DNA of 64,000 nucleotides from Paguma larvata (taxonomy: Eukaryota; Chordata; Mammalia; Carnivora; Viverridae), in assembly GCA_030068075.1 (NCBI GenBank), contig CM057841.1, forward strand, positions 6,891,565 to 6,955,564. Reading direction: 5' to 3'. The translations under genes and the position numbers were made by a program. The stretch's first letter is position 1; every line of letters begins with the position of its first letter. The notes beneath the pieces were generated by a model. It had not been told where the DNA came from, did not search any database, and worked only from the letters and a program-made list of their open reading frames with translations. This document shows, piece by piece, positions 1 through 12,014 of this stretch.

Positions 1-264
1 TCCTTTTCTCTTCCGCTGTAACACCTTGGGAGGAGGGGTAGTGGGAGCTGTAACACCTGTTTACTTGTTTATATTTTCCCAGTGCCACTGAACTCAAAGT
101 CACTAAACAATAATAAAGGCAATAATATACCTGTGAACAGCAAATGGAAGAGTGTACAGGACTGTACACTCGAGTCCAGTTCTGATGCCCACTGAGTTTT
201 AGTATGAAACGTAAAAGAAAAAAATTTACTACAGGGCTTTTCAGATTGTGGAGTGGCTCTCCTA
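1..264. other. Unique sequence, no feature seen
   Basis: No repeat, RNA gene or convincing coding frame recognised. Moderately AT-rich. Confidence 0.5.
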
Positions 265-420
265 GATTTATGAGACAGGGAATATAATTACCATCTCCAT
301 TTTACAGATGAAGAAACCAATATGGAAAAATTCAGTAAATTCTTTTTGTCACGCACATGGTATAAGCAATAGGGACAAGCTTCAAACTCATGCAGTCTGG
401 CTCCACAGACCCTATTATAG
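265..420 (-). repeat. MIR SINE remnant
   Basis: The segment ccattttacagatgaagaaa, followed further on by tgcagtctggctccacaga, reads as the reverse complement of the ancient MIR SINE core. It is strongly diverged, as expected for a mammal-wide element. Confidence 0.6.
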
Positions 421-832
421 ACTGACTATGTCTCTCCAGCCATCTCAACTTGTTTATTATATTCCTTAAGTGGTCCATATGTGGTCCACGAAATCAACAC
501 TGTGACCTTTCACGAGCCCCACGAGAGTGATTTAGAATATGACCACAGTCAAGACAGCACTCTTTGAATTTTACATAGTAACTGTTTATGTATCATTTAA
601 CACAAACAATAGTCATTTTGGATTTCATTTCCACTTAAGTACATAGATATCTAGTTTGATTCTCAAATTTTTGTGTGTATGAAAGTATAGACATGTCAGT
701 TGTGATCTGGGAAGTAAAGAAGAAATGTAATGATACCAAGTAGTCCCATACCTGGAGATTAAAATGGGAGAATAAGAGGTTTAACTTTTGCATGTTCTAA
801 GAATCATGAGAAAAAACTTAGGATGCTTGAGC
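421..832. other. Unique AT-rich sequence
   Basis: No recognisable repeat or gene. It ends at a 12-base string (833-844, aacagcataggc) that recurs at 1781-1792 on the far side of the next three repeats. Confidence 0.5.
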
Positions 833-908
833 AACAGCATAGGCATAAATCTGTTTTTAATATTTTCATTCATTCATTCTTCATTCTTCATTAATTTAAT
901 TTAATTTA

Positions 909-1130
909 GGGGCAACTGGGTGGCTCAGTCGGTTAAGCCTCAAACTGTGGCTCAGGTCATGATCTCCCAGTTTGTGAATTCAAGCTTTGCATCTGGCTCT
1001 GTGCTGACAGCTCAGAGCCTGGAGCTTGCTTTGGATTCTGTGTCTCCTTCTCTCTCTCTCTGCCCGTTCCCTGCTTGCACTTTGTCTCTCTTTCTCTCTC
1101 TCAAAATTAAATAAATATTAAAATAAATAA
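909..1130 (+). mobile_element. Carnivore tRNA-derived SINE
   Basis: Shows the full felid-type SINE order: head (ggggcaactgggtggctcag), tRNA-like A and B box region, 'gctctgtgctgacagctcag', CT-rich stretch and A-rich tail. The short open frame starting MAQS inside it recurs in several SINE copies and is not a gene. Confidence 0.92.
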
Positions 1131-1144
1131 AATAAAATTTAAAT

Positions 1145-1578
1145 CCAACTTACTTAACATACAGTGATAATAATTTCAGGAATAGAAGTTAATAAAACAC
1201 CCAGAGCTCACCCCAACAAGTGCCCTCCTTAATGCATATCACCCATGTAGCCCAAACTCCCCCATCAAGCAACCCTGTTTGTTCTCTGTATTTAAGCCTC
1301 TTATGGTTTGTCTCCCTCTCTGTTTTTATCATATTTTTGCTTCCCTTCCCTTCCCTTATGTTCATCTGTTTTAAATTCCACATGAGTGAAGTCATATGGT
1401 ATTTGGCCTTCTCTGACTTATTTGGTTTTGCATAATACAGTCTACTTCCATCAATTTCTTTCATAGGCTTTCTATAGATTTAAGTGTATAGATTTTTCAC
1501 CTCTTTGGTTAGGTTTATTCCTAGGTATTTTATGCTTTTTGGTGCAATTGCAAGTGGGATCAATTCATTGATTTTAAT
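1145..1578 (-). mobile_element. L1 fragment, internally rearranged
   Basis: The left part (to about 1460) is the reverse complement of an L1 3' UTR and ORF2 end, with the typical 'caacaagtgccctcct' and 'tctgacttatttgg' words. It then jumps to a region from the middle of ORF2 (tttggtgcaattgcaagtgg), so more than 1 kb of element is missing between the two parts. Older and more diverged than the L1s from 14 kb on. Confidence 0.8.
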
Positions 1579-1780
1579 TTTTTTAAAGTTTATTAATTTT
1601 GAGAGAGTGTATGCATGCACAGGGGAGGGGCAAAAAGGGAAGGAGAGAGAGAATCCCAAGCGGGCCCTCCACTGTCAGCACAGAGCCCAACTTAGGGCTT
1701 GATCCCACAAACCATGAGATCATGACCAGAGCCGAGATCAAGAGTGGGACACCTAACTGATTTAGCCACCCAGGTGCCCC
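1579..1780 (-). mobile_element. Carnivore tRNA-derived SINE
   Basis: Reverse-complement SINE: T-rich tail at left, purine-rich stretch, and head 'gccacccaggtgcccc' at the right end. It directly abuts aacagcataggc (1781-1792), a repeat of 833-844. Confidence 0.9.
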
Positions 1781-1792
1781 AACAGCATAGGC

Positions 1793-2143
1793 GTACAATC
1801 TTGTTCCTACATTTATGCTCTTGAGAACTCTGTGCAATTCCGTTTCTGTCTACTCATGATCCTAATAAATCTACACACAAACCCACACACGAAAAGCATA
1901 CACAATACTATATATACTCTTTGCCACACACTAATTCTCATTGATTTGAATACATTGTAATATTTATGTATTTAGACTCTCTAAACACTTGGATTCCTAA
2001 GTTTTGTTTAAAGGGTTATCAGCATTTTTTGAATGGAAGCGTACAGTTTAAACTCATGGAACTTACATCTAAATTTTAGAGCATATTGCTTTCAAATAAC
2101 TTCAAACCTCCTGCTATTGCAGAATGACAGCACATAAATTTTT
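1793..2143. other. Unique sequence
   Basis: About 350 bases with no recognised feature apart from a short CA-rich stretch near 1875. Confidence 0.5.
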
Positions 2144-2160
2144 AAGAAAAGCATGTTATG

Positions 2161-2368
2161 GGGGTGCCTGGGTGGCTCAGTCAGTTAAGTGTCCGACTTC
2201 GGCTCAGGTCATGCTCTCACGGTCTGTGGGTTTGAGCCCTGCGTCGGGCTCTGTGCTGATGGCTCAGAGCCTGGAGCCTGCTTCGGATTCTGTCTCCCTC
2301 TCTCTCTGACCCTCCCCCACTCATGCTTTGTCTCTCCTGCTCTCAAAAATAAAGAAAAACATAAAAAA
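2161..2368 (+). mobile_element. Carnivore tRNA-derived SINE with target duplication
   Basis: Complete SINE with A-rich tail. It is flanked by a 17-bp target-site duplication (2144-2160, aagaaaagcatgttatg; 2369-2385, one mismatch), so both ends are well defined. Confidence 0.95.
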
Positions 2369-2654
2369 AAGAAAGGCATGTTATGATGAACATACATGGA
2401 AAGAAGATTGGATTCTCACATTTTATCCTTAATACTGCCACCAACTAGGTATGCGACCCTTCTCTCTGAGCAACTTAGATAATATGATTTCATTTTATTA
2501 AGAAGAAAACTTGTTTACAAATCATGACAAAATATACTAAAGTAATGCAGGACATTTGGAGAATATATAAAAGTATAAATTAAAAAAAATTTAATAAAAC
2601 AGAAGCTCCAGGTAATCAATAGATATAGAAAAATACAGGACAATAATTTTATAT

Positions 2655-3028
2655 ATCTATCTAGTCAACTTAGTTGCCATAACAAAATACTATAGGCCAG
2701 AGGCCCAAAACAAAAGGAATTTATTATCATGGTTCTGGAGGCTGGGAAAATCCGAAAACAACATGCCAGCTGGTTGGGTTCCCTGGTCAGGCCTCTCTTC
2801 CTGGCTTGCTGATGGCCTGCTTCTCACTATGTCCTCACATGGCAGAAAAAAAGAGGAAGAAACCTTGCTGGTATTTCTTCTCATATAGCCACTAACCCTA
2901 TCATGATAACCCCAACCTTATGATCTCATCTAAACCTAATTATCTCCCAAAGGCTTCATCTCCAAATGCCACCACATGGGGTTAGGGCTTCAGCATATGA
3001 CTTTTGAGGAACACAATTCAGTCCATAG
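2655..3028 (-). repeat. MaLR LTR (3' LTR of the minus-strand provirus)
   Basis: Left LTR. It shares word order with 4597-4972, including 'gccataacaaaatac', 'tcaggcctctcttcctggct', 'tgtcctcacatggcag' and 'acacaattcagtccata'. Strongly diverged from its partner, so the insertion is old. Confidence 0.75.
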
Positions 3029-3262
3029 AATTCTGCCCCTGATCCCCCAAATTCATGTCCTTTTCATGTGCAGAATACATTCATTCCATCTCAACATCCA
3101 CAAAAGTCTTAATTCATTCCAGCATCAACTCTAAAGTTCAAAGTCTAAAGTCTCATCTAAATAAAACCTAAATCATATCCAGGTATGATTCGCCCTGAGG
3201 CAGAATTCCTCCCCAGAGGTGAACTTGTAAACAGGTCTGTGCTTCTAAAATACAATGGTAAC

Positions 3263-3495
3263 GGGGTGCCTGAGTGGCCCAGTCGGTTGAGCGTCCGACT
3301 TCGGCTCAGGTCATGATCTCACCGTTCCCGAGGTCAAGCCCCGCGTAGGGCTCTGTGCTGACAGCTCAGAGCCTGGAGCCTGTTTCAGATTCTGTGTCTC
3401 CCTCTCTGTGCTCCTCCTCCACTAATGCTCTGTCTCTGTCTCTCTCTCTCTCAAAAATAAACATTAAAAATTTATTTTAATTAAAAAAATAAAAT
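3263..3495 (+). mobile_element. Carnivore tRNA-derived SINE inside the MaLR
   Basis: Complete SINE with a long A/T-rich tail. A 13-bp target duplication (aaaatacaatggt) sits at 3247-3259 and 3496-3508. It splits the MaLR internal region and is therefore younger. Confidence 0.94.
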
Positions 3496-3806
3496 AAAAT
3501 ACAATGGTGTCTATCCAGACACAGGATAGACATTCTTTCCAAAATGGAAGAAGAGGAAAGAAGGAAGGGGTTACAGGTCTCAAGCAAGTCCCAAACTTAA
3601 CAAGGTACATTCCATCAGATCTTAAAGCTTGAAAATAATCCTCTTTGGTTCTGTGCTATACCTTCCAGCCCCGCTAGCACAGGGGTTGTTTCCCCACGGG
3701 AAAGACCTAGCCAACTAAGCTATGGTCAATCTCCCAAGGCTCCCAGTAGCCCACCACCAATATTCCAGGTGGCCACCATCTTGCATTTTGAAAATGAGAC
3801 ATCACT

Positions 3807-3881
3807 ACCCCCCCCAACCCACCCCTCCCTCCCTCTCTCTCTTTCACACACATGCGCGTGCACACACACACACACACACAC
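3807..3881. repeat. CT/CA-rich simple repeat
   Basis: Polypyrimidine (C, CCT and CT runs) passing into a (CA)n tract of about ten units, within the MaLR internal region. Likely polymorphic. Confidence 0.85.
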
Positions 3882-4596
3882 TTTGAAACCAAGGAGGCAG
3901 CTCCAATGATCTCTCCAATGCCTTTCGGGATCATTTTCCTATGTCTTAAAGAATAGCACACAATTACAGCCAAATAGCCCTATGGTCTGGTCCTGTAGTA
4001 ACTAAGAAGTTTGACAGTCTTCCTTCATTTCATCCTGCCTCTGTCTCCTTTAGTTCAAATGGTCAGACTTTCTGATGGTATAATCCCATAATCTATTTAT
4101 CAAGTGATAGTCCAACCACACCCTGGTGCTGTCTTCCAGACATACTTTCTTATTTTTGGCAACATACACAGATTGAATATATTCCACGTTTTTTAAAGTT
4201 CTGTTTCCTTTTTGCTTAACAATTCCTTCTTCAATTCATAGTTTTCTTTTTTCATCTTACTATAAGCAGTTAGAAGGAACCAAGTGATTCCTTTAACAGT
4301 TTGCTTAGAAATCTCCTCAGCTAAATATCCAATGTTATTGCCTACAAAATCTACCTCCAGAAAACATTAGAATAGTTACATAATTTAGCCAACCAAGTTC
4401 TTTGCCACTTTATAACAAAGACCACCTTTCTTCCAGTTTCCAATAATATGTTCCTCATCTCTACTGGAGATCTCACCAGAATTAACTTTAACATTCATAT
4501 TTCTAGCATGCACCTCAAAACTCCTCATTACCTGGTTCCAGAGTCACTTCCACATGTCTAGGTATTTGTTACAGCATCTCACCACTTCTCAGTACC

Positions 4597-4972
4597 AATA
4601 TTTTAGTCTGCTCTGGCTGCTATCACAAAACACCACAGACTGAGTGGCTTAAACAACAGTTATCATTTCTCACAGTTCTGGAGGGTGGGAAGTCTAAGAT
4701 CAAGATGCTGGCCAATTCAGTTCCCTAGTGAGGACTCGCTTTCAGGATAGCTGAAGGCAACCTTCTTGTGTCCTCTCATAGTAGAAAGAGAGAGGGGAAG
4801 ACAGCTCTTTGGTGTCCCTCCTTACAAGAGCAGTAATCCCGTCATGAAGTTCCCACACTCATGATCTCACCTAAATCCAGTTACCTCCCAAAGGCCTCAT
4901 CTCCAAGTAACATCACACTGTGGTTACACCTTCAACATAAAACTTGGGGGCGGGGCAATGTCCAACATGTCT
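4597..4972 (-). repeat. MaLR LTR (5' LTR of the minus-strand provirus)
   Basis: Right LTR, homologous to 2655-3028: 'gctatcacaaaacaccacag', 'tggcttaaacaacag', 'tctcacagttctggaggg'. The right edge is blurred by a T-rich stretch. Confidence 0.75.
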
Positions 4973-4989
4973 TTTTTATTTTATTTCTT

Positions 4990-5460
4990 TTTTTTTGTCT
5001 TAAAACTTAATTTGACTTCATTATAAATACTTACTTTCAATTTTACATAATACAGAGGTATAATATTTTTAGAAAGTCAGTGGTATTCCTTAACCCCTTC
5101 AATCCCACCGTAAGTAACTAAAGTTAACAGGCTGGACTGATTTTTGTTCCATGGTTTTGCTATATTTTTACAAACATAAATAATCATGAATACACTTATG
5201 CAGGATACTTTAATTTTTTAATGGAATCATAATATATTTTTGTATAACAGGCCCATTTTCTGTACATGTAGTTCTACCTCATTCTTTTTAATAGATGAGT
5301 GATAATCCTTAGTATAAAGGTAGTAAAACTGTTGAATCTTTCTCCTCCATTTAAAAGAATTTCAAATTGTTTTCAGTATATTGCTACTAAAAATCCTTAT
5401 ACACAATAAAAATCTTTATATACATATGTTTCCTTGCAAGAATATATTAAGCCATATGAA
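4990..5460 (-). repeat. Probable ancient L1 3'-end relic
   Basis: Word order ('gttctacctcattctttt', 'atattgctac') resembles the reverse complement of 3' ends of old mammalian L1 (L1M) elements. A related segment occurs near 9405-9560. Very diverged; the family call is tentative. Confidence 0.4.
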
Positions 5461-6807
5461 TATGCCTTACTCTTGTATTTTCATGTACTTAATCTGTTCC
5501 CTGGTAATCAAGATGCATTTATCTCCTGATGGATATGATTAAAGGGTGATAGAACTGTTCAAATAAGAATTCAAAGAGAGAGAATTACTATTCACTTTCT
5601 AGTATCCAATATAAAACTGTTGAATCCTCAGCAAGGTAATAGATTTGAAAGTTGTTTAATTACATTATATTCCCTCTTTATAGAGACAGACTACAGGAGT
5701 AGATTACAGAGTTCTATTATATTCTCAGAATCCAAAGAAGGAAAAGAGGAAATGTAGAGATGGAAACCCCAAAGCTCTCCTCTTATGCCTGATCTTTATT
5801 GTAGAGAGAAGAGGGAAAGAGAGGAACAGCGAGGTCAGATTTCCCTCGCTCTCTGGGCTGAGCTTCCAGGCATGCAGAGAGGTAGGGAGATTTATTCTGT
5901 AACATACAGATAGGTATGAGACAGTACAAAACCTTAGGTCTAATGGCAGACTTGACTGGACTTGGTAGAGGGAGCCTCTAAGCTTTTGGAAAAGACCCAA
6001 CAGTGGCTATTTCACACATAACCTAAGGCAATGGAACACCAGCCATGGTAGAACAGGTGAAATGGAAGGAGTATTCCTAAATTCTCAGTGCCCATATAGA
6101 TCAAAAGACATAGAAGTAACAAACTCTATCAGCAAAGAAACTAAGAGGTGTGGGAGGCCCATGAACCCCCAGAAGCCTAGAGATAGTGTGAAGAACCCAC
6201 TGAAAAATGGGAGTTGATGCCTGGACCATCCAAATCTCCTTCAATAGGTGAATGGATAAACAAACTGTAGTCTACCTTTTAGTTCCTAAAATCCTCTCTT
6301 TTCTGAATCACTTCTCTTATAGCTTTTTACTAAGCTACAAGACTTGTCACTCAGTCTATGCTTATCCTCTCTCTCTCTGCCTCTGTATTTTATTAAAACC
6401 ACATTATTAGCCACATTCAATGAATTAGCATGGATCACTTTCATCCCTCATTCCTACCGGGACAGTATTTTACGTGGTCATGCTTGAACTGCCCTGGTTG
6501 CTACTTCTTCCCTCAATTCAACTGATATGGCTGACACTGATTTTTTACCTGCTTTTCCAGCTATCTTTGATAACATAGCAGCCTCAGATCTGAACATAGA
6601 TCTAAACACACATCCACTCACTCGCTTCAAAAGAAGAAAAGTCCCCATAAATCTCAAAGGTCAAGAAAATAAAGCTTTTCTTTCCTTAATAGAAAAGCTT
6701 ATATACCGCTACTAAATAGCAAGCACTGGGTTGCAAAAGGATCTTCCTTTATGAGACAATTGACTTTAGGATCCATACTTATTGCACCAACCAAATTCAA
6801 GTATGCT
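5461..6807. other. Mostly unique sequence
   Basis: No gene recognised. About 36 bases near 6227 (ggtgaatggataaacaaact) look like a scrap of L1 3' region on the plus strand. The 62-codon frame at 6527-6715 resembles nothing I know and lacks supporting signals. Confidence 0.45.
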
Positions 6808-7027
6808 TTTTTTTTTTAACGTTTATTTAATTTTTTTTGAGAGACAAAGAGACAGAGTATGAGCAGGGGAAGAAGGGCAGAGAGTGAGGGAGATACAGAA
6901 TCTGAAGCAGGCTCCAGGCTCTGAGCCGGCAGCACAGACCTCGACGCGGGGCTTGAACCTACAGACGGTGAGATCATGACCTGAGCCGAAGTTGGCCGCT
7001 TAACCAACTGAGCCACCCAGGCGCCCC
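6808..7027 (-). mobile_element. Carnivore tRNA-derived SINE
   Basis: Complete reverse-strand SINE ending 'gccacccaggcgcccc'. The flanking 11-bp duplication tcaagtatgct lies at 6797-6807 and 7029-7039. Confidence 0.94.
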
Positions 7028-7039
7028 ATCAAGTATGCT

Positions 7040-7872
7040 CTTAAGAGCATTAATTGTTAATTATTAAGGCCTAATATGCTAAGATGAAATGTCTCTTAAA
7101 AAATTTATTGCCAGTTAACTGTATAATCTGAATATTGTATTGTCAAAGGTGTTCAAGTTCAGTAAAGTGATATATTTTATTAGAAACAAATTTTTATATT
7201 CCCAGAGGATCAAAGATATTTATTTTTCTCAATTGAAAATTTTGTATTTTCTAATTTGCCAGTTTTTCTAAGTCAACAGTTATTATTCAGGAAAAAATTA
7301 TAGTTTATTTAAACTGAAATCTCAACATATTTTAAGGCTTAGCTATTATTGAATCAGTATTAAAATATTCAATACATGCAATACTGGAGTGTGTTTTTGA
7401 TCCAATAAATAGACTAAACTGTTGGTATGTTGCCAGTTACCAAGATTAAGGAAAAGCTTAATCCAAAACTCAATAAATGTGGTTATTTCTCATTACTTTT
7501 TGTTCTAAATAAATAATTTCCTTAAAATCAAAGTCCATATTTACGGGTGAACAAAGTTTAATTTTTTACAATTTTCAAAATGCAAGTATTTGTAAAAAGA
7601 TTGTATTATAGCCATAAAATGCATTATATACAAGTGTAACAGACTGGCCTACATTTCCTCTTCCCTATATTGCTTGTTATTTGTTGCTGGTTGATACTTG
7701 AGATACAGTGGGTAACTCTGCTTAAAAACTGAAGAATTTCTTATAAAGGAAGTATTGCAATATCCAAACCACTTTTTTTTTTTTTTTTCAGAGTTCATCG
7801 TTGTGGAACTTCTTTGAGAACTTAAGATAGTCCAAAATGGAATCATTGCCCAGGAAAGAATTATGATGTCTC
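7040..7872. other. AT-rich unique sequence
   Basis: No repeat or gene recognised. A T16 run at about 7773-7788 hints at a very degraded minus-strand retrocopy tail, but nothing recognisable follows it. Confidence 0.45.
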
Positions 7873-7878
7873 CTCCCC

Positions 7879-9181
7879 TGTTGGGAGCCATCTTGGGCTC
7901 ACAAGTTGAGACGTCTCCCTGTGTGGATAAGGCAGATGTTGCAAAGTCTCCTGCTGACTAAAATGGCATCCCGATATTATCTCCTCCTATTAATAACCTT
8001 TCAGGCCTGGATTTCTTGAACTGCTCTCCTTGGCCTCAAGGGATTATAATGCTCTTTGGTTTTATGGCATATGAAAAAGGGGACCTGGAGTGTGATGCCT
8101 TCATGGATGATATCTGAATGAGAGTAACCTGGCCAGAAGTAACCTCAAAGTTGCCTCTTGGGGATAGGTTACAAATTGATCACACAGAATAGCAGTTAGG
8201 AGTTGGCTAAAGATTAGTAGACGTTAGGCCCCAAGACTCCTTGAACCAAACTAGATTTCTCTGCAGGTATTACATTGTGTTAAACATCCCCTCAGCCCCA
8301 CCATAAAACCCCAAAGCACATGGCTGTAAAGCGTCTCTCAGTATTTGCCAACAGACTGATAGGAGAGGTTGTAAAGAGACTTAGGACCTTCTCCGAGGTT
8401 AGCTTAGCCCAAAAGTTAACAGCACTGTTTATAGATAAGGCACAAACAGAAGCCAAACAAAAGTAGCTACACATACCTTCACTGATCAACAACAAATATT
8501 GAGCACCTTCCTGAGGGTAACATTCCAGAATCCTTTTGCGATTCCCATCCTCATGCTCCCTTATAATGAAAAGGCAATAACAAAATACTTTTACAGAAAC
8601 TGCCATTTGTACAAAGAGTAGATAGACATGGGCCCTTATGGTATAGGCTCACTTACTCACAAAGGAAAAGAACTTAGACAAGCATTAGAGATTATGTCTC
8701 TACGAAGTGAGTTATACCTCCTCCATTATGGTTAAAGATTATGGATAGAATGACTCCTAATCTATCTATAGATGGTTAACACAGGTCTTAAGGCAACAAT
8801 GTATGTGCCCTCTGTTTACTGAGGGCTACGACAACAACCCTGCTCTCTTCTTAATAACTTCTTGTTATTTCCTCTGCCTCAAAAAACAATGCGTGATCTG
8901 GGAACAAAGTCATAAAAATGGTTACTGCCTAATCTAAGGCTGTCTCCTTCTAGGTCTGGGGGATTCACAAATATGTCCACCTAAGAAAAATTGTTAAAAA
9001 ATGCCTTGTCTCGGATGTATTGTCACTCATGGCCTTTGAATAAAGATACTGAGACCAGCAGAGCAGAGATGCCAGAGATGCCTGCTTGGTGATCAGACTA
9101 CATCTCGTGGCTCTCTCATTCTTTTCGCCAACGGTTCATCCTTCAGAAATTCCTGGATTCAGCTGGAGCTGGACTCTAGCA
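7879..9181 (+). mobile_element. Solo LTR of a class II (betaretrovirus-like) ERV
   Basis: Begins tgttgggagcc and ends tagca. It is flanked by a 6-bp direct repeat, ctcccc, at 7873-7878 and 9182-9187; six bases is the usual target duplication of class II retroviruses. The first ~370 bp and last ~550 bp align with the LTR at 49172-50416, and the first ~280 bp with 63549-63828. A polyadenylation-type signal (aataaag) lies near 9040. About 400 bp (roughly 8245-8650) is absent from the 49-kb copy, so either this copy gained it or the other lost it. There is no internal viral sequence, so it arose by LTR-LTR recombination. Confidence 0.82.
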
Positions 9182-9187
9182 CTCCCC

Positions 9188-10575
9188 TCTGTTCCCAAGG
9201 AAGGGTAGACCAGCACCAGGGACCTGTTACAAGCTCAGTGCATTGCTAAGGTTGCAAAGCTCTCCTGTCCAACACACTGACACTATGGTAAGTTCAGGGC
9301 TCTCTCAGGCACTGGACTGATAACTATAGAGCTGTGACTTCGGGGATGTCATGCCTACAGTGCTGTGGGTCAACCTTAGCTGAGTCTGAATCTTGTTTTC
9401 TTGTTTTAAAACTTAATTTTGGTTTACCAAAAACATGTTTCCATTCAATCTCACAAAGTACAGAGATACACAGATTTTGTATATACACTATTGCTTTTAG
9501 TGTTCCTCAAACACTCAAACCCATTCCTCTCAGGGTAATTAAAATGAATAGGTTGGGTAAGAGGGGGGACCTTTTTTCTTCCTTTCCCTTCCTGCACTAT
9601 TCAAACCACTGTTGTCAGCAGAGACCCCATCTCAGCAGGTGTTGGACACTGTCTCCATCTGTACAGTGCTGATTCTTTCCAACAGCAGTTCTACCTGGAG
9701 CAACACTGTCCCTATTTCTCTTTCCTCAAGCCTTCTTCTGTAAAAGACACTTATGTTGCATCAATGTTGTCTCTTGTGGGTATATTCTAAAAACGCTGAC
9801 AGTGGGGTTGGGGTAGATGGAAGGGGTCCCTGCTTGTTTTCTACTTGTCAGCAAGACACTGGCCAAAGACTCATCCAGGGATGCTTTTAAAACCAAATCT
9901 ACATAAGATGGCCGGTCTTAGCACCTACTCCAATGGATAGGAAGGAATATTTAAGAGTAACCTATTGGGTTTATAAAACTAGAAGGTTATTACCCCAGAC
10001 AGGCTAGCCATGCCAAAAGAGAATATTGTCCTTAAATGAAGTTATAAGTGTGGAGTCACTGATAATATTACTAATGTAAATAGAATTTCGTTTTTACCCC
10101 AAGCTGATACATAAGTTTATAATAGTATCTGGGAACTCTAATTATGCCCCATAATAAAGATACTAGGAAAATTTCTTGACAGACAACTCGTTGAAAAATT
10201 TAAAAATTAAAAAAAAATTAAAATATGGAAGTACAATATAATAAATTGAAAAAGGATACAAACATGGAATCAGAAAGACCAAGTTTAAATCCCAGTTTTA
10301 TTGACTACCTTAGACTTTAGCCATTCACTTAAACTCTATAAACTCAGATTCTTGGTCAGTAAAATGTGAACATGAGTGACAAAATAATTAGCACATTTTT
10401 TCCATTTCATGTGGCATCAGTAAGGAAAAGAAAAACAATACTTATGTCACATTTATAATAACACTTAATATTACTTAATAATTATATAATAAATTTTAAC
10501 AGCTGAGTTGGAGCCAGAATTACCTGGATATACCTGCTATATTTATCACTGAGAACCTTAACTCCTTCTTTGGTT
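9188..10575. other. Unique sequence with a faint old L1-like stretch
   Basis: No gene recognised. The part at about 9405-9560 resembles 4990-5130 (shared 'ttttaaaacttaattt' words) and is probably a very old L1 3' relic. The 112-codon frame at 9334-9672 runs across it and is judged chance. Confidence 0.4.
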
Positions 10576-10593
10576 AAGATTCAGTCAAAATCT

Positions 10594-10823
10594 GGGGCGC
10601 CTGGGTGGCTCAGTTGGTTAAGCAGCCGACTCCAGCTCAGGTCATGATCTCACAGTCTGTGAGTTCAAGCCCGGCGTCGGGCTCTGTGCTGGCGGCTCAG
10701 AGCCTGGAGCCTGCTTCAGATTCTGTATCTCCCTCTCTCTCTGCCCTTCCCCTGCTCATACTCTGTCTCTATGTCTCTCAAAAATAAATAAACATTAAAA
10801 CATTTTTTTAAAAAATCAAAAGA
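10594..10823 (+). mobile_element. Carnivore tRNA-derived SINE
   Basis: Complete and only slightly diverged. A 19-bp target duplication (aagattcagtcaaaatctg, one mismatch) lies at 10576-10594 and 10824-10842. Confidence 0.95.
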
Positions 10824-10842
10824 AAGATTCAGTCACAATCTG

Positions 10843-11605
10843 AAGCAACAGTGTTCTAAAAGCACCCAGAGCATTGAGCCAGAGTTGCAAATCTTATAAA
10901 ATGCCATTAAAACCAAACTCCATGTAAAATCAAGAAGTCATCGGTACAGCTACTCCCAGTACCATGATACAAGTCAAACTGGTTGTTAGGGAGGAAACTG
11001 AAATGTTCACACACAGTTGGGGATTTTAGACTACAACTCAGATTTGGGCTGGCTCAGAGGAAAATGTGTCATATGCTCAGTGACCTGCACCAAAAAACAA
11101 AAAAAACCAAAAACAACTGTGCCTTCTTCATCTAGCAATGGAGAGGGAACTTAATTAAGATTACCTCTTAATCCTTTGAGTTCTAACAAGTGGTGGGAAA
11201 CATGGAGAGATACTCAACCATGGAGAAGGCCCAGCTGGAATCAGGCTCTCCATCCCCACTCACACATGCACACATATGTTCTCATGCTAGCCTGAGTTAG
11301 GAAATAGGTCTGCTGTCTGACCTGCTGGCTTTATATGCAGGTTTAAGGGAAAGGGTGCTTAGAAAAAAAGAGAAACATTGTGACAAATAACTGCTATACG
11401 TTGCTTTTTAAAAGCATTCTTAATAAATAAGGGGGGAAAGTAACTACAAGTTTGCACTTGTTGCCTTAGGTAGATGGGTTTTTGTCCTTTTTTGGCTCAT
11501 TGATTAGTTTTAATTCAGTGTCTGAGATGAAATTTATACAGCTAACAAACAATAAAGTTGAGAACACAGGAGAAAGAAAAGAGTTGAAGCTTGGTGCAGG
11601 AGAGG
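10843..11605. other. Unique sequence
   Basis: No recognised feature. Confidence 0.5.
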
Positions 11606-11742
11606 ATCGATCGATCAATCAATAGATGATAAATAGATGATGGATAGAAGATATATAGATGACAAATAGATACATGATAGATATAGACAATAGATAGATA
11701 ATAGATAATAGATGACATGTGATAGCTAGCTAGATGATAGGT
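11606..11742. repeat. Degenerate (GATA/ATAG)n microsatellite
   Basis: Runs of gata, gatc and atag tetranucleotides with interruptions over about 137 bases. Confidence 0.9.
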
Positions 11743-12014
11743 AATATCGAAATATCCACAAATTTGCTACTTTCTTCCACTGCAGACTTTTGATCACCAC
11801 TCCCCATTATGTTCAGCTAAAAGATACTGACACAACACCTCAGTTTGCACCTGCACAGCTTTCAAAGTGTATTTATTATATTTATCTTTTAAAGAGAGAC
11901 ATCTAAAATGTTCATAGTGAAAAAATATTGATATAAAATTAAAATGACAATGTCCTTCAATAAAGACACTTGCTTTTTCTATGGCTCTTCTATAATTCCC
12001 TTTTCAGGTTTCTT
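11743..12014. other. Unique sequence between microsatellites
   Basis: No recognised feature. Confidence 0.5.

Larger units (their letters stand above)
2655..4972 (-). mobile_element. MaLR (ERVL-MaLR) provirus with both LTRs
   Basis: Two related segments (2655-3028 and 4597-4972) read as reverse complements of a MaLR LTR of MLT1/MST type, for example 'tctcacagttctggaggg' and 'cctcatctccaaa'. The ~1.57 kb between them matches the order of a THE1/MST-type internal region on the minus strand, beginning 'aattctgcccctgatccccc' and ending near 'ggttccagagtcacttcc'. A SINE (3263-3495) interrupts it. The internal region has no long open frame, as is usual for these non-autonomous elements. Subfamily not determined. 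Confidence 0.78.

Noticed and set aside
920..1114. Small protein family starting MAQSV/MAQLVK seen at many places
   Set aside because: All copies lie on the head-to-tail axis of the same SINE; they are translations of the repeat, not genes.
8292..8606. 104-codon minus-strand frame inside the solo LTR
   Set aside because: Lies in the LTR segment missing from the other copy, with no recognisable viral or cellular domain; treated as chance.
9334..9672. 112-codon frame as a possible small gene
   Set aside because: Crosses a probable old L1 relic and shows no motif or gene context.
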